Shown one piece after another: positions 17,484 through 25,685 of a DNA stretch of 48,670 bases. This DNA is from Streptacidiphilus anmyonensis. Its GTDB lineage: Bacteria > Actinomycetota > Actinomycetes > Streptomycetales > Streptomycetaceae. Position numbers and translations under genes: made by a program. Position 1 is the stretch's first letter. Each line of letters starts with the position of its first letter. The notes under the pieces were generated by a model. It did not search any database and had not been told where the DNA came from. It saw nothing but the letters and a program-made list of their open reading frames with translations. The stretch covers positions 57,302 through 105,971 of the forward strand of contig NZ_BBPQ01000021.1 in NCBI RefSeq assembly GCF_000787855.1. The letters are read 5' to 3'.

Positions 17484-18053
17484 TCAGTAGACGTACGGGA
17501 TCAGCCGCTTCGTGCGGACCCGGTAGTCCGCGTAGGCGGGGCCGAGGGCGGCGAGCAGGAGCTGCTCCTCGGCCGTGATGCGCCAGACGTACGCGGTGCC
17601 GAGGATCGCGGCCGTGAGGAGCGTCGCGGGCCAGCTGCCCAGGCCGAAGGAGTAGCCGATCCACACCAGCAGGCTGCCGCAGTAGCCGGGGTGCCGGATC
17701 ACCCGGTACGGCCCCTCCTGCACCACGCGCTGGTCGTCGACGGTGCGCAGGGTGCGGGTGTAGTACGCGGACAGGGTCCGCATGCCCCACGCGCGCAGGA
17801 CCAGTCCGCCGGCCAGGACGACGACGCCGATCCAGCGCACGGCGTCCGGGACCATGCCGACCGAGGCCGAGCCGAAGGCGATGTTCACCAGGGCGGCGGC
17901 GAGGTAGCACCCGATCAGGAGCCGGGTGGATCCCCGGTCGCGCTCGTCGGTCTCCCAGGTCGCCGCGTCCGCGTCCTCGCGGCGGCGCAGCAGCACCTCG
18001 TAGCCGATCCAGCACAGCAGGCCCAGCACGGAGAAGAGACTCGGCAGATCCAC
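17484..18053 (-). CDS. Isoprenylcysteine carboxyl methyltransferase (ICMT)-family membrane protein
   Basis: 189 residues with about four or five membrane segments. The C-terminal signature is QEGPYRVIRHPGYCGSLLVWIG, and then ITAEEQLLLAALGPAYADYRVRTKRLIPYVY, the SAM-binding half of ICMT-like enzymes. Bacterial members methylate small molecules or lipids; isoprenyl-cysteine is unlikely here. I chose the GTG at 18053 because GGGGAG sits 7 nt upstream; longer in-frame starts exist but add a non-conserved lead. Confidence 0.8.
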   Translation of the reverse strand: MDLPSLFSVLGLLCWIGYEVLLRRREDADAATWETDERDRGSTRLLIGCYLAAALVNIAFGSASVGMVPDAVRWIGVVVLAGGLVLRAWGMRTLSAYYTRTLRTVDDQRVVQEGPYRVIRHPGYCGSLLVWIGYSFGLGSWPATLLTAAILGTAYVWRITAEEQLLLAALGPAYADYRVRTKRLIPYVY

Positions 18054-18391
18054 GGCAGCGCTCCCCACGGTCGACGGCGGAATGCCTCCACGGTCTCCCG
18101 CCACCCAACTCGCGCACACCCCACCACGGGTGGACATGCCGCGCTCCACCCGCAGGTGGAGGAGGCCGGGCCGTTCGCCTGCCCCCCGGAATCGCACGGA
18201 TGTCTTGATGCGCGGCCAACGAGGTGAACCTGGTCAACCCGCGGGCGGGGAAGACGCCGGACCGCGCCGAGGAGGAGTCTGATGGTACGCGAACAACTCT
18301 GGCGGTCGGCCCCGGCGCACGTCTGTCCTGATGCCGTCGTAAGGCCGTCCCGCCTCCCCATCGGCAACAGATCCGAGGAGCAGACACCACG
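18054..18391. other. Divergent intergenic region with two CCACC/GGTGG palindromes
   Basis: 338 nt with no credible gene. CCACC-N3-GGTGG lies at 18121-18133 and TCCACC-N4-GGTGGA at 18145-18160, centres about 25 bp apart, upstream of the methyltransferase start. They look like a paired operator. Confidence 0.45.
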
Positions 18392-19891
18392 ATGGCATCC
18401 GATCCGGCAATCACCCAGGTGACCATGACCCTGGCCGCCCTTGCGGCCACCGCGAACACCCCGATCCCCTCCGGGGAGACCCCGGAGCACCAGACCGCGC
18501 GCATCATCCGCGGCATCGACGCGCAGTTGAGCGATACCAGCCTTGCCACGCGGGGCGTTTGGGAGCTGGCGTGGCTCGCCCTGAGCCCCGCCAACGCCAA
18601 CATGGCCTTCATCGCACGCAGCACCGACGGCTCGAACCAGTTCGCCGTGGTCGCTCGCGGCACGGACGCCGATCTGACCGACATCCTCGAAGACCTCGAG
18701 GTCGGCATCGTCGTCCCGTTCCCCGAGAGCGGATCGCCGAAGCCCATCGACGTGTCCCTCGGGGCGAAGCAGGCGTTCGACCGGGTGGTCAACGCCTCCT
18801 CGATCGCCTCGCCCATCCCCAACCGCAAGCTCGCTGACGCGCTGGCCATCGCGGTGAACGCGGCGCCCGCCTCGCCGCCGCCGACCATCTGGCTGACCGG
18901 TCACAGCCTCGGCGGCTGCATCGCCAGCATGCTCGCGCTGCACCTGCAGGCCAAGCCCTGGCCGAAGGGGACGCAGTTCGCGGTGATGACCTTCGCCGCC
19001 CCCACCGCCGGCCTGCAGAACTTCGTCGACTACTTCGACTCCCGGTCGTGGGTCGTCGACGAGCGCCAGAACAACGCCTACGACCTGGTTCCGCACGCCT
19101 GGGCCGACCTCGCCGTCACCGAGGACTGGTACCCGAGCCCGGGGCCGCAGGCCACCGACGAGGTGAAGAGCAAGATCGACAAGATCTCCAAGCGCACCAA
19201 CGGCCACGTCTACGTCCAGCCCGGCACGCTCTGCCTGATGAACCCCGGATACACACTCCTCGACGAGGACCTGGTCAACAAGACCACCCAGGACTTCCTC
19301 GGCCAGGTCGCCTTCCAGCACGCCAACGACACCTACCTGGAGCTGGTGGGGGCGCCTCCCGTCCCGGCCGGGCCGAAGGTGGAGTACGTGACCCCGACCT
19401 TCGGCGCACCGGGGGAGACGGTGACCGTCCACGGCAGCGGTTTCAGTGAGGACAGCGTGGTCGACTTCGGCCCCTTCGCCTGCAAGGACCCTGTCGTCGA
19501 CCCCTCCGGCAGCACCATCACCGTTCGAGCCCCCATCGGGATCGGCGTCGTCCACGTCCGCGTCACCAACGACCTCGCCACCTCGCCCGCCGTCGCGATG
19601 GGGCAGTTCGCCTACGGCGGGCCCGCGCCCGTGGTGGTCGACAAGGTCGGCCCGCGCAGCGGCAAGGTCGGCACCCCCGTCACCATCGGCGGCTCGGGCT
19701 TCGCGGACGGCGCCACCGTGCACTTCGGGAACCAGGTGTCCGATTCCGTCAAGTTCGTCTCCACCGGCCAGCTCATCGCCACCGCGCCCGACCAGCCCGA
19801 CGTGTCGCAGACGGTGGACATCACCGTGACCGTCGCCAAGAACACCTCTCCCACCAGCCCGCGCGACGAGTTCACCTACACCGGACGGTAG
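18392..19891 (+). CDS. Class 3 lipase with two IPT/TIG domains
   Basis: 499 residues. A Lipase_3 alpha/beta-hydrolase domain fills the first 320 residues with the nucleophile elbow TGHSLGGC (Ser172). Two IPT/TIG immunoglobulin-like domains follow (about 328-415 and 418-497), each opening with the typical GxPGxxVTxxGSGF pattern. IPT domains are usually extracellular or surface, yet no Sec or Tat signal is visible at the N-terminus, so export may be non-classical or the protein may be released by lysis. GAGGAG precedes the ATG. Confidence 0.85.
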   Translation: MASDPAITQVTMTLAALAATANTPIPSGETPEHQTARIIRGIDAQLSDTSLATRGVWELAWLALSPANANMAFIARSTDGSNQFAVVARGTDADLTDILEDLEVGIVVPFPESGSPKPIDVSLGAKQAFDRVVNASSIASPIPNRKLADALAIAVNAAPASPPPTIWLTGHSLGGCIASMLALHLQAKPWPKGTQFAVMTFAAPTAGLQNFVDYFDSRSWVVDERQNNAYDLVPHAWADLAVTEDWYPSPGPQATDEVKSKIDKISKRTNGHVYVQPGTLCLMNPGYTLLDEDLVNKTTQDFLGQVAFQHANDTYLELVGAPPVPAGPKVEYVTPTFGAPGETVTVHGSGFSEDSVVDFGPFACKDPVVDPSGSTITVRAPIGIGVVHVRVTNDLATSPAVAMGQFAYGGPAPVVVDKVGPRSGKVGTPVTIGGSGFADGATVHFGNQVSDSVKFVSTGQLIATAPDQPDVSQTVDITVTVAKNTSPTSPRDEFTYTGR

Positions 19892-19984
19892 GGCTCGCGC
19901 GTCCCTTCCGGGGCGCCCGCCGAAGCGCGGGCACGGGCCTCGTGCGTGAACCCGGAAGCGGTCAGGGGGCCGCGGCAGGAGACC

Positions 19985-20209
19985 TCAGGATCGGTCTCCT
20001 GCCCGGCGGGATCCCTGCGCCGTCCGCGACGGGCTTCCCGCCCTGCGGCGCCGGGTACGCCACGTCGCCCAGTGCCCCGCCACCGCGACGACCACCAACG
20101 CGGAGACCGCGAGCCGCCCGTTGGTGTCGAGGCTGCCCCAGGTCGTGACGAGGAGCGTCCCGGCGAGCAGCGCGAGCGCGATGAGCAGCCAGTCCAGTGC
20201 GCGGCGCAT
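19985..20209 (-). CDS. Small two-segment membrane protein
   Basis: 74 residues. Two hydrophobic segments are visible: ALDWLLIALALLAGTLLVTTW (about 4-24, quoted in part here as LLIALALLAG) and LAVSALVVVAVAGHW (about 33-47), followed by an Arg-rich tail. GGAGGG stands 3-4 nt before the ATG, slightly close. Function unknown. Confidence 0.6.
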   Translation of the reverse strand: MRRALDWLLIALALLAGTLLVTTWGSLDTNGRLAVSALVVVAVAGHWATWRTRRRRAGSPSRTAQGSRRAGDRS

Positions 20210-20560
20210 GACCCTCCACCAGTCGTGGTGCTGCCGCGTGCCGGGTTCGTGGCGACGATGCGCGGTCAGGGTGTTCACAGTTCCCCCAAGTCCTGGGTCC
20301 GGGCTGACAGGTGGCGTGTATCCCGAAGCCGGTCCCGCCATGCGCGCATCGGCCTCCTTCATGCGCGGGCGTGACCTGGCCCACTTCCACGCCCGCGGGG
20401 CCCGCTGCCCGCCCGAGCCGCCACCGTTGGAACCGGGGCGGTGACCAGGACGTCGTCCGCCACGCGTAGCATTCGCGATCGTGATCCACACGAACAACGG
20501 TGTTCGACGGCCCCGACGGCGCGTGTCCCCGCGCGGATGCGTTCGGGAGCCCCTGCTGCC
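20210..20560. other. Intergenic region before the AEC permease
   Basis: About 350 nt between divergent genes. A TAGCAT -10-like box lies at 20467-20472. No open frame here has convincing codon use, and I see no repeat or RNA. Confidence 0.35.
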
Positions 20561-21541
20561 ATGAGGCTCGTCTCTGCTTTCCTGCCGATCTGGCTGTTGG
20601 CCGCGGTCGGCTACGGCGCCCGGCGTCGCGGTCTGCTCGGGGACGAGGCGGTGTCGGTCCTGGGACGCTTCGTCTTCCACCTCGCGATGCCGGCGGCCCT
20701 GTTCCTCACGATGTCCTCGACGCCGCTGCCGCGCCTGTCGGTCCTGCCGCTGGTGGCCTTCACGGTCAGCACGGCCGTGGTGGTCGGATTCGGCTGGCTG
20801 GCTGTCAGCCGCCTGTTCCGCCGCCCGGCCGCGGAGCGGCCGATCTGGGGCATGACGGCGGGTTACGTGAACTCCGCCAACCTCGGCATCCCGGTGGCCC
20901 AGCAGGTGCTGGGATCGGTGTCCTTCCTCGCCGAGGTCGTGCTGGTGCAGAACCTGCTGGTCACTCCCGTCATCCTGATCGCCCTGGACCGGGCGGGCGA
21001 CCCGCAGCGGCGGATCCGGATGCGGCGGATCGCGTCCCTGCCGTTGCGCAACCCGGTCATCCTGGGCTCGGCGGCGGGCCTGGTCTGGTCGGTCTGGAGA
21101 CTGCCGGTCCCGCAGACGGCCCACACCACGCTGGCGCTGCTGGGAGCGGCCGCGGTGCCGACCGGCCTGGTCGCGCTCGGCGCGTCGTTGTACGCCGCAC
21201 CCGCACCCGCGCCCGCACCCGTGCCAGCGCCTGCCCTCAGCGGGCAGCCGCGGCCGCTGCCGGACGCGGCCCGCGCAGCCCATGGTGAGCTTGCGGCGGT
21301 GGCGGCACTCAAGCTGGTGGGGCAGCCGCTGCTGGCCCTGGTCACCGGACTGGCCCTGCAGCTGACCCATGCCCAGCTGCTGACGGTCGTGGTGTGCGCG
21401 GGGCTGCCGACCGCGCAGAACGCCTTCGTCTTCGCCCAGGAGTACGACGTCGGCCAGACCCTCGCCAACCGCGGCGTCGCCGTCACCACCGCACTGTCCC
21501 TGGCCACTTTGGCCGCCGCTGCCGCCCTGCTCGGCGCCTGA
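20561..21541 (+). CDS. AEC-family (auxin efflux carrier type) permease
   Basis: 326 residues with about ten membrane helices. YVNSANLGIPVAQQVLG is the conserved mid-membrane motif of the family, and the C-terminal half ends with LPTAQNAFVFAQEYDV. Bacterial members export or import organic acids such as malate. Residues about 212-223 form an Ala-Pro run in the central loop, encoded by GCACCC units. The ATG at 20561 begins the first membrane helix; upstream in-frame starts would add an unconserved Arg-rich lead. Confidence 0.83.
   Translation: MRLVSAFLPIWLLAAVGYGARRRGLLGDEAVSVLGRFVFHLAMPAALFLTMSSTPLPRLSVLPLVAFTVSTAVVVGFGWLAVSRLFRRPAAERPIWGMTAGYVNSANLGIPVAQQVLGSVSFLAEVVLVQNLLVTPVILIALDRAGDPQRRIRMRRIASLPLRNPVILGSAAGLVWSVWRLPVPQTAHTTLALLGAAAVPTGLVALGASLYAAPAPAPAPVPAPALSGQPRPLPDAARAAHGELAAVAALKLVGQPLLALVTGLALQLTHAQLLTVVVCAGLPTAQNAFVFAQEYDVGQTLANRGVAVTTALSLATLAAAAALLGA
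21196..21231 (+). repeat. Imperfect hexanucleotide repeat (GCACCC)n
   Basis: GCACCC and one-base variants encode Ala-Pro pairs in the central loop of the permease. GCACCC is the reverse complement of the GGGTGC unit repeated at 6061. Confidence 0.8.
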
Positions 21542-21578
21542 CCCCGCGGACTCCGTCCGCCGCACGGAAGGGAACCTC

Positions 21579-22097
21579 GTGCCCCTCACCCTCACCCTCG
21601 CCGACGTCGACCGGCTCGCCGCCGAGGCCCACCGGGATCAGTTCGACAAGATCGGCGTCCCGTACATCGAGCACGTCCGAGCCGTCAGTGCGGGCCTCGC
21701 ACCGTTCGGGGTGGGACTCCGGATGGCGGGCCTGCTCCACGACGTCCTGGAGGACACCGCCGTGACCGTCGAGGACCTGGCGAGGGCGGGGGTCCCCTCC
21801 TCCGTCATCCAGCTGGTCCAGGCGGTGACGATGCAGAACTTCGACGGCTACGCGTCCATGCTCGACGCCGTCGCCGGCAACTACGGCGCGGCGCTCATCA
21901 AGATCAGCGACAACGCCCACAACAGCCACCCCGAGCGCCTCGCGCGACTCCCCGAGGACAAGCGGGCGCGTCTCGCCGCGAAGTACCACGCCGCCCGCGG
22001 CGTCCTGTGGCCCGCCGTCGCGCTCGAAGACGTCCGCGCCATCGTCGAGCGCGTCAACCCGAGCCTCCTGCCCGACGCGAACGGGCCTCAGCGGTAG
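21579..22097 (+). CDS. HD-domain protein, small ppGpp hydrolase-like
   Basis: 172 residues, a stand-alone HD domain like the hydrolase half of RelA/SpoT or Mesh1. Metal ligands are visible as His32 (IEHVRAV), His54-Asp55 with Glu58-Asp59 (LLHDVLEDT) and Asp111 (KISDNAHNS). No synthetase or TGS domain is present. It probably hydrolyses (p)ppGpp or a related nucleotide. Start GTG at 21579 with GGAAGGGA five nt upstream. It follows the permease gene by 37 nt and may be co-transcribed. Confidence 0.87.
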   Translation: MPLTLTLADVDRLAAEAHRDQFDKIGVPYIEHVRAVSAGLAPFGVGLRMAGLLHDVLEDTAVTVEDLARAGVPSSVIQLVQAVTMQNFDGYASMLDAVAGNYGAALIKISDNAHNSHPERLARLPEDKRARLAAKYHAARGVLWPAVALEDVRAIVERVNPSLLPDANGPQR

Positions 22098-22142
22098 GGG
22101 GCCTGCGGTTCCGGTCACCGACAAGCGCGCAGGCGGTCCGCC

Positions 22143-23042
22143 TCAAAGCCCCTTCAGGACACGATCGAGCGCCGATCGCCCAGCAGGTCCCCAGCTCGGC
22201 TTGCCGCCGGGCAGGCCTTGCTCGCCGTTCTGGCCCATCAGCATCAGGAACAGGCTCTTCATCGCGGCCAGTCCGCGTGCCCGCCGCACTGTGGCCTCGT
22301 CCGCCTGGGCGTGGCCGGCGAAGAAGCGTGCGGCGCCGCCTGCGGGGAGCAGCAGCCAGGCGGCGGAGAGGTCCCAGGCGGGGTCGCCGGCGAACAGGTC
22401 GCCGAAGTCGACGACGCCCGCCAGGGTCCCGTCCGCGACGACGACGTTGGCGGGATGCAGGTCGCCGTGCACCCACACACGGGGGCCTTCCCACGCGGGA
22501 GCCGTGACCGCGTCGTCCCATACGGCCCGCACGTCCGCCTGCGAGAAGCGTCCGAGGTCCACGGCCCGCAGGAAGTACTCGAAGTGCTCGGTGCATTCGC
22601 TGGGGTGACCGCCCCGGTCCCGGGAGTCCGGCGCCTCGGCGGGCGCCTCGACGTGCAGCGCCGTGAGGAACGCCGCCAGACTGTCGGCCGCGTGATCGCC
22701 GCGGGTGATCGACCCCTCGTCCAACGGCGTCCCCTGAACCCAGGTCATGACGGTCCAGATCTTGGGGAACCGTCTCGAAGGCGCACCGTCCCGCAGCGGG
22801 ACCGGGATCGGCATCGGCAGGCTCGGGGCCAGGGTCGGCAGCCACCGACGCTCCTTGAGCTGCAGATCAGGGGTGGTGTCCATCCGCTGCATCCGGACCG
22901 CCAATTCGTCCCCGAGACGCCACATCTGGTTGCCCCAACCGCCCGCCACCGCGCGGATCGGCAGCTCGGCCAGATCCGGATGCTGGTCCCGCAGCAGGTC
23001 GCGAACCAGCTCGGCGCTGATCTCCGCCTCGGAATCGATCAC
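22143..23042 (-). CDS. Aminoglycoside phosphotransferase (APH)-family kinase
   Basis: 299 residues. The catalytic HGDLHPANVVV and the metal-binding VDFGDLFAGDPAWDLS define the APH/choline-kinase fold, with the N-lobe around GGWGNQMWRLGDELAVRM. Such orphan actinomycete proteins may phosphorylate antibiotics, sugars or choline-like metabolites; the substrate is not evident. The GTG start has AAGGAA overlapping the upstream TAA stop, so it is likely translated after the small coiled-coil gene. It converges with the HD gene. Confidence 0.88.
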   Translation of the reverse strand: MIDSEAEISAELVRDLLRDQHPDLAELPIRAVAGGWGNQMWRLGDELAVRMQRMDTTPDLQLKERRWLPTLAPSLPMPIPVPLRDGAPSRRFPKIWTVMTWVQGTPLDEGSITRGDHAADSLAAFLTALHVEAPAEAPDSRDRGGHPSECTEHFEYFLRAVDLGRFSQADVRAVWDDAVTAPAWEGPRVWVHGDLHPANVVVADGTLAGVVDFGDLFAGDPAWDLSAAWLLLPAGGAARFFAGHAQADEATVRRARGLAAMKSLFLMLMGQNGEQGLPGGKPSWGPAGRSALDRVLKGL

Positions 23043-23051
23043 GGGGATTCC

Positions 23052-23447
23052 TTACGGGGACTCGGGAGCAGGGGTGGCAGGAGGGTCCTGGGGGCGCAGC
23101 CGGGTGCGTCGGGTCTCCTCACGTTCGTGGAGGGCGGCCCGCGCGGTCTCGGCCTCGATCCGGGTGCGCTCGATCTCGGCGTCGAGTTCGTTCTTGCGAC
23201 GTTGCGTCGTCGCCTCGATCTTCGCTTTCGCGACGGTGGAAGCCGCGGTGAAGGACGCGGCGACCGCGCCACCCGCCAGGAGCTCGTTGATCAGCCCCGG
23301 CTCTGCTGAACGCGCGAGAGCGTCCTTCGGCTTCTCGATCGCGGAGGGGAGGTGCTCGGGTAGGCCTTCGTAGACCACCTCGTCGTACGTCACCACCCAC
23401 CTGGGCAGGGGCGCACGCTTCCAGAGCCTCCTGATCAAACGCCGCAT
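23052..23447 (-). CDS. Hypothetical protein with a C-terminal coiled coil
   Basis: 131 residues. A basic start (MRRLIRRLWKRAPLPRW) precedes a short hydrophobic stretch (LLAGGAVAASFTAAST) and a strong heptad-like helix (AKIEATTQRRKNELDAEIER, about 73-92 and on to 112), then a Pro-rich tail. There is no known family. The ATG is preceded by TAACAT with exactly 6 nt between, predicting a leaderless mRNA. It lies 9 nt before the APH-kinase gene. Confidence 0.6.
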   Translation of the reverse strand: MRRLIRRLWKRAPLPRWVVTYDEVVYEGLPEHLPSAIEKPKDALARSAEPGLINELLAGGAVAASFTAASTVAKAKIEATTQRRKNELDAEIERTRIEAETARAALHEREETRRTRLRPQDPPATPAPESP

Positions 23448-23453
23448 GACGCC

Positions 23454-23459
23454 ATGTTA
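23454..23459 (-). promoter_or_regulatory. -10 box TAACAT of a predicted leaderless promoter
   Basis: On the minus strand TAACAT is followed by 6 nt and the ATG at 23447, with no ribosome site between them. Confidence 0.4.
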
Positions 23460-23515
23460 GTCGTCGCACGGAGGCGCGGACCGGGCGTCACCGAATCGTC
23501 GACCACGCGCAAGAA

Positions 23516-23547
23516 GGGCTCGGCATCGGACGTCCGATGCCGAGCCC
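23516..23547 (-). terminator. 32-bp perfect palindrome, terminator after the ketoacyl reductase
   Basis: Bases 23516-23531 pair perfectly with 23532-23547. On the minus strand it is followed by TTCTT, and it lies 17 nt after the reductase stop. Confidence 0.8.
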
Positions 23548-23564
23548 GGCCTCCGGCGGCGTCG

Positions 23565-24323
23565 TCAGCGGGCGCCGCCGTTGACGTAGAGGGTCTGGCC
23601 GCTGACGTACGAGGCGTCCTCGGAGGCGAGGAAGGCGACCACGGCCGCGATGTCCTCGGGCTGGCCGACGCGGCGCAGCGGGGTGCGGGCCGCGACCTCG
23701 GCCTGGTGGTCCTCGGCGGACGCGCCGACGCGCTCGGCGGTCGCGGCGGTCATCGAGGTGGCGATGTAGCCGGGGGCCACGGCGTTGACGTTGACGTTGA
23801 ACGGGCCGAGCTCGATCGCGAGGGTCGCGGTGAAGCCCTGGATGCCGGCCTTGGCGGCGGCGTAGTTGGCCTGGCCGCGGTTGCCCAGCGCGGAGCGGGA
23901 GGAGAGCGAGACGATCTTGCCGTACTTCTGCGCGCACATGTACTTCTGCGCCACGTGCGAGCAGTTGTAGACGCTGGTGAGGTTGACCGTGACGACGGCG
24001 TCCCAGTCGGTCTTCGGCATCTTGAAGAACAGGTTGTCGCGGGTGATGCCGGCGTTGTTGACCAGGATGTGGACGGCTCCGAAGTCCTCGGCCACCTTCG
24101 CGAAGACGGCCTCCACGGCCTCGTAGTCGGTGACGTCGCAGCCGTAGGCGCGGGCGGTGCCGCCCTTGGCGGTGATCGCGTCGACGGTGGCCTGGGCGCG
24201 CTCGGCGGTCAGGTCGACGACGGCGACGCTCGCGCCCTCCTCGGCCAGACGCCGCGCGGTCGCGGCGCCGATGCCCTGGGCTGCGCCGGTGACGACGGCG
24301 ACGCGGTCGGTGAAGCGGCTCAT
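23565..24323 (-). CDS. fabG: 3-oxoacyl-(ACP or CoA) reductase, FabG-like SDR
   Basis: 252 residues, classical short-chain dehydrogenase. The cofactor loop TGAAQGIGAA (12-21), the NNAG motif (89-92), Ser141/142, Tyr154 and Lys158 (YAAAK) are all present. Phe-Met-Thr-rich FabG landmarks (APGYIATSMT) support ketoacyl reductase rather than another SDR. Placed after a thiolase and acyl-CoA dehydrogenase, it probably acts on 3-oxoacyl-CoA in fatty acid or side-chain metabolism. A hairpin stands between the thiolase and this gene, so it may have its own promoter. Confidence 0.85.
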   Translation of the reverse strand: MSRFTDRVAVVTGAAQGIGAATARRLAEEGASVAVVDLTAERAQATVDAITAKGGTARAYGCDVTDYEAVEAVFAKVAEDFGAVHILVNNAGITRDNLFFKMPKTDWDAVVTVNLTSVYNCSHVAQKYMCAQKYGKIVSLSSRSALGNRGQANYAAAKAGIQGFTATLAIELGPFNVNVNAVAPGYIATSMTAATAERVGASAEDHQAEVAARTPLRRVGQPEDIAAVVAFLASEDASYVSGQTLYVNGGAR

Positions 24324-24383
24324 GATCTTAAAGACTCCTCAGCAACGGGGTGCGATGCGGTCGGTGAAGCTTCGAGGCAGGCC

Positions 24384-24410
24384 GCACGGCCCCGGATCGC
24401 GGGGCCGTGC
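24384..24410 (-). terminator. Hairpin between thiolase and FabG-like genes
   Basis: A perfect 10-bp stem (24384-24393 with 24401-24410) with a 7-nt loop, 34 nt after the thiolase stop. It may end the upstream transcript in part. Confidence 0.55.
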
Positions 24411-24443
24411 AGGCAGTGGCAGTGGCAGGCCGTGGCGGGGGGA

Positions 24444-25631
24444 TCAGTCGCGGTCGACGAGGACGGCGGTGCCCTGGCCGACGCCGACGCACATGGTCGC
24501 CAGGCCACGGGTGTCGCCGGTGCGAGCCATGCGGTGCAGCAGGGTGGTGAGGATGCGCGCGCCGGACGCGCCCAGCGGGTGGCCGATGGCGATCGCCCCG
24601 CCCTGGGGGTTCACCAGCTCCGGGTCGACGCCGAGTTCGCGCACGCAGGCCAGCGCCTGTGCGGCGAAGGCCTCGTTGAACTCGGCGGTCTGCACCGACT
24701 CCAGCGCGCGGCCGGTGCGGGCCAGCACCCGTCGGACGGCCGGGACCGGGCCGATGCCCATGACGTCCGGATGCACGCCCGCGCTCGCGCCGCCGACGTA
24801 GCGGCCCAGTGGCTCGACGTCGAGCGTCGCCAGCGCCTCCTCGCTGCACAGCACCAGCGCGGCCGCGCCGTCGTTCATCGGCGAGGCGTTGCCCGCCGTC
24901 ACGGTGCCGCCGGGGCGGAAGACCGGCTTGAGGGTGGCGAGCTTCTCCAGGCTGGTGTCGGGGCGGATCGACTCGTCCTGGCTGACGACGGTGCCGTTCT
25001 TGAGGGTGACCGGCACGATCTCGGCGTCGAAGAGGCCGTCCTTGCGCGCGGCGGCCGCCGCCTGGTGGGAGCGGAACGCGAAGGCGTCCTGGTCCTCGCG
25101 GCTGACCCCGTAGCGGGCGGCGACCTCCTCGGCGGTCTCGCCCATCGACAGCAGGCCGTGCAGCTCCTTCATCTTCGGGTTGACCAGGCGCCAGCCCAGC
25201 TTGGTGTCGAAGATCTCCTGCCCGTGCGGCAGCGCCTCCTCCGCCCGGGGCAGCACGAACGGCGCGCGGCTCATCGACTCCGAGCCGCCCGCGACGACGA
25301 CGTCCGCCTCCCCGGCGGCGATGGCGCGGGCGGCGGTGGTGACGGCCTCCAGGCCGGAGGCGCACAGCCGGTTGAGCGTCGCGCCCGGGACGGTCTCGGG
25401 CACGCCGGCCAGCAGGACCGCCATGCGGGCGATGTTGCGGTTGTCCTCACCGGCCTGGTTCGCGGCGCCCCAGTAGACGTCGTCGATCCGGGCGGGGTCG
25501 AGGGCGGGCACCGCGTCCAGCGCGGCGCGCAGCGCGGTGGCCGCGAGGTCGTCGGGGCGGACGCCGGACAGCACGCCGCGCAGGCGACCGATCGGGGTCC
25601 GCTTGGCGGCGGCGAAGTACACGGGGCGCAT
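24444..25631 (-). CDS. fadA: Acetyl-CoA acyltransferase (thiolase)
   Basis: 395 residues, normal for thiolases. The acyl-accepting Cys90 ([12 protein letters not shown]), His351 ([14 protein letters not shown]) and Cys381 (TMCVGVGQG) form the catalytic set. It should cleave 3-oxoacyl-CoA with CoA in beta-oxidation or run in reverse as a condensing step. It lies 54 nt downstream of the acyl-CoA dehydrogenase gene. It resembles PcaF/FadA; the exact substrate is not determined. Confidence 0.92.
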   Translation of the reverse strand: MRPVYFAAAKRTPIGRLRGVLSGVRPDDLAATALRAALDAVPALDPARIDDVYWGAANQAGEDNRNIARMAVLLAGVPETVPGATLNRLCASGLEAVTTAARAIAAGEADVVVAGGSESMSRAPFVLPRAEEALPHGQEIFDTKLGWRLVNPKMKELHGLLSMGETAEEVAARYGVSREDQDAFAFRSHQAAAAARKDGLFDAEIVPVTLKNGTVVSQDESIRPDTSLEKLATLKPVFRPGGTVTAGNASPMNDGAAALVLCSEEALATLDVEPLGRYVGGASAGVHPDVMGIGPVPAVRRVLARTGRALESVQTAEFNEAFAAQALACVRELGVDPELVNPQGGAIAIGHPLGASGARILTTLLHRMARTGDTRGLATMCVGVGQGTAVLVDRD

Positions 25632-25685
25632 CGTCGGGCTCCTGGGCGGTGAAGGGGGTGCGAGGGTGGGTTGCCGGGGCAGGGG

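Noticed and set aside
23516-23547. 32-bp perfect palindrome as an attachment or mobile-element end
   Set aside because: It lies right after a stop codon, is followed by a T-rich tract and has no partner copy or recombinase gene, so a terminator explains it.
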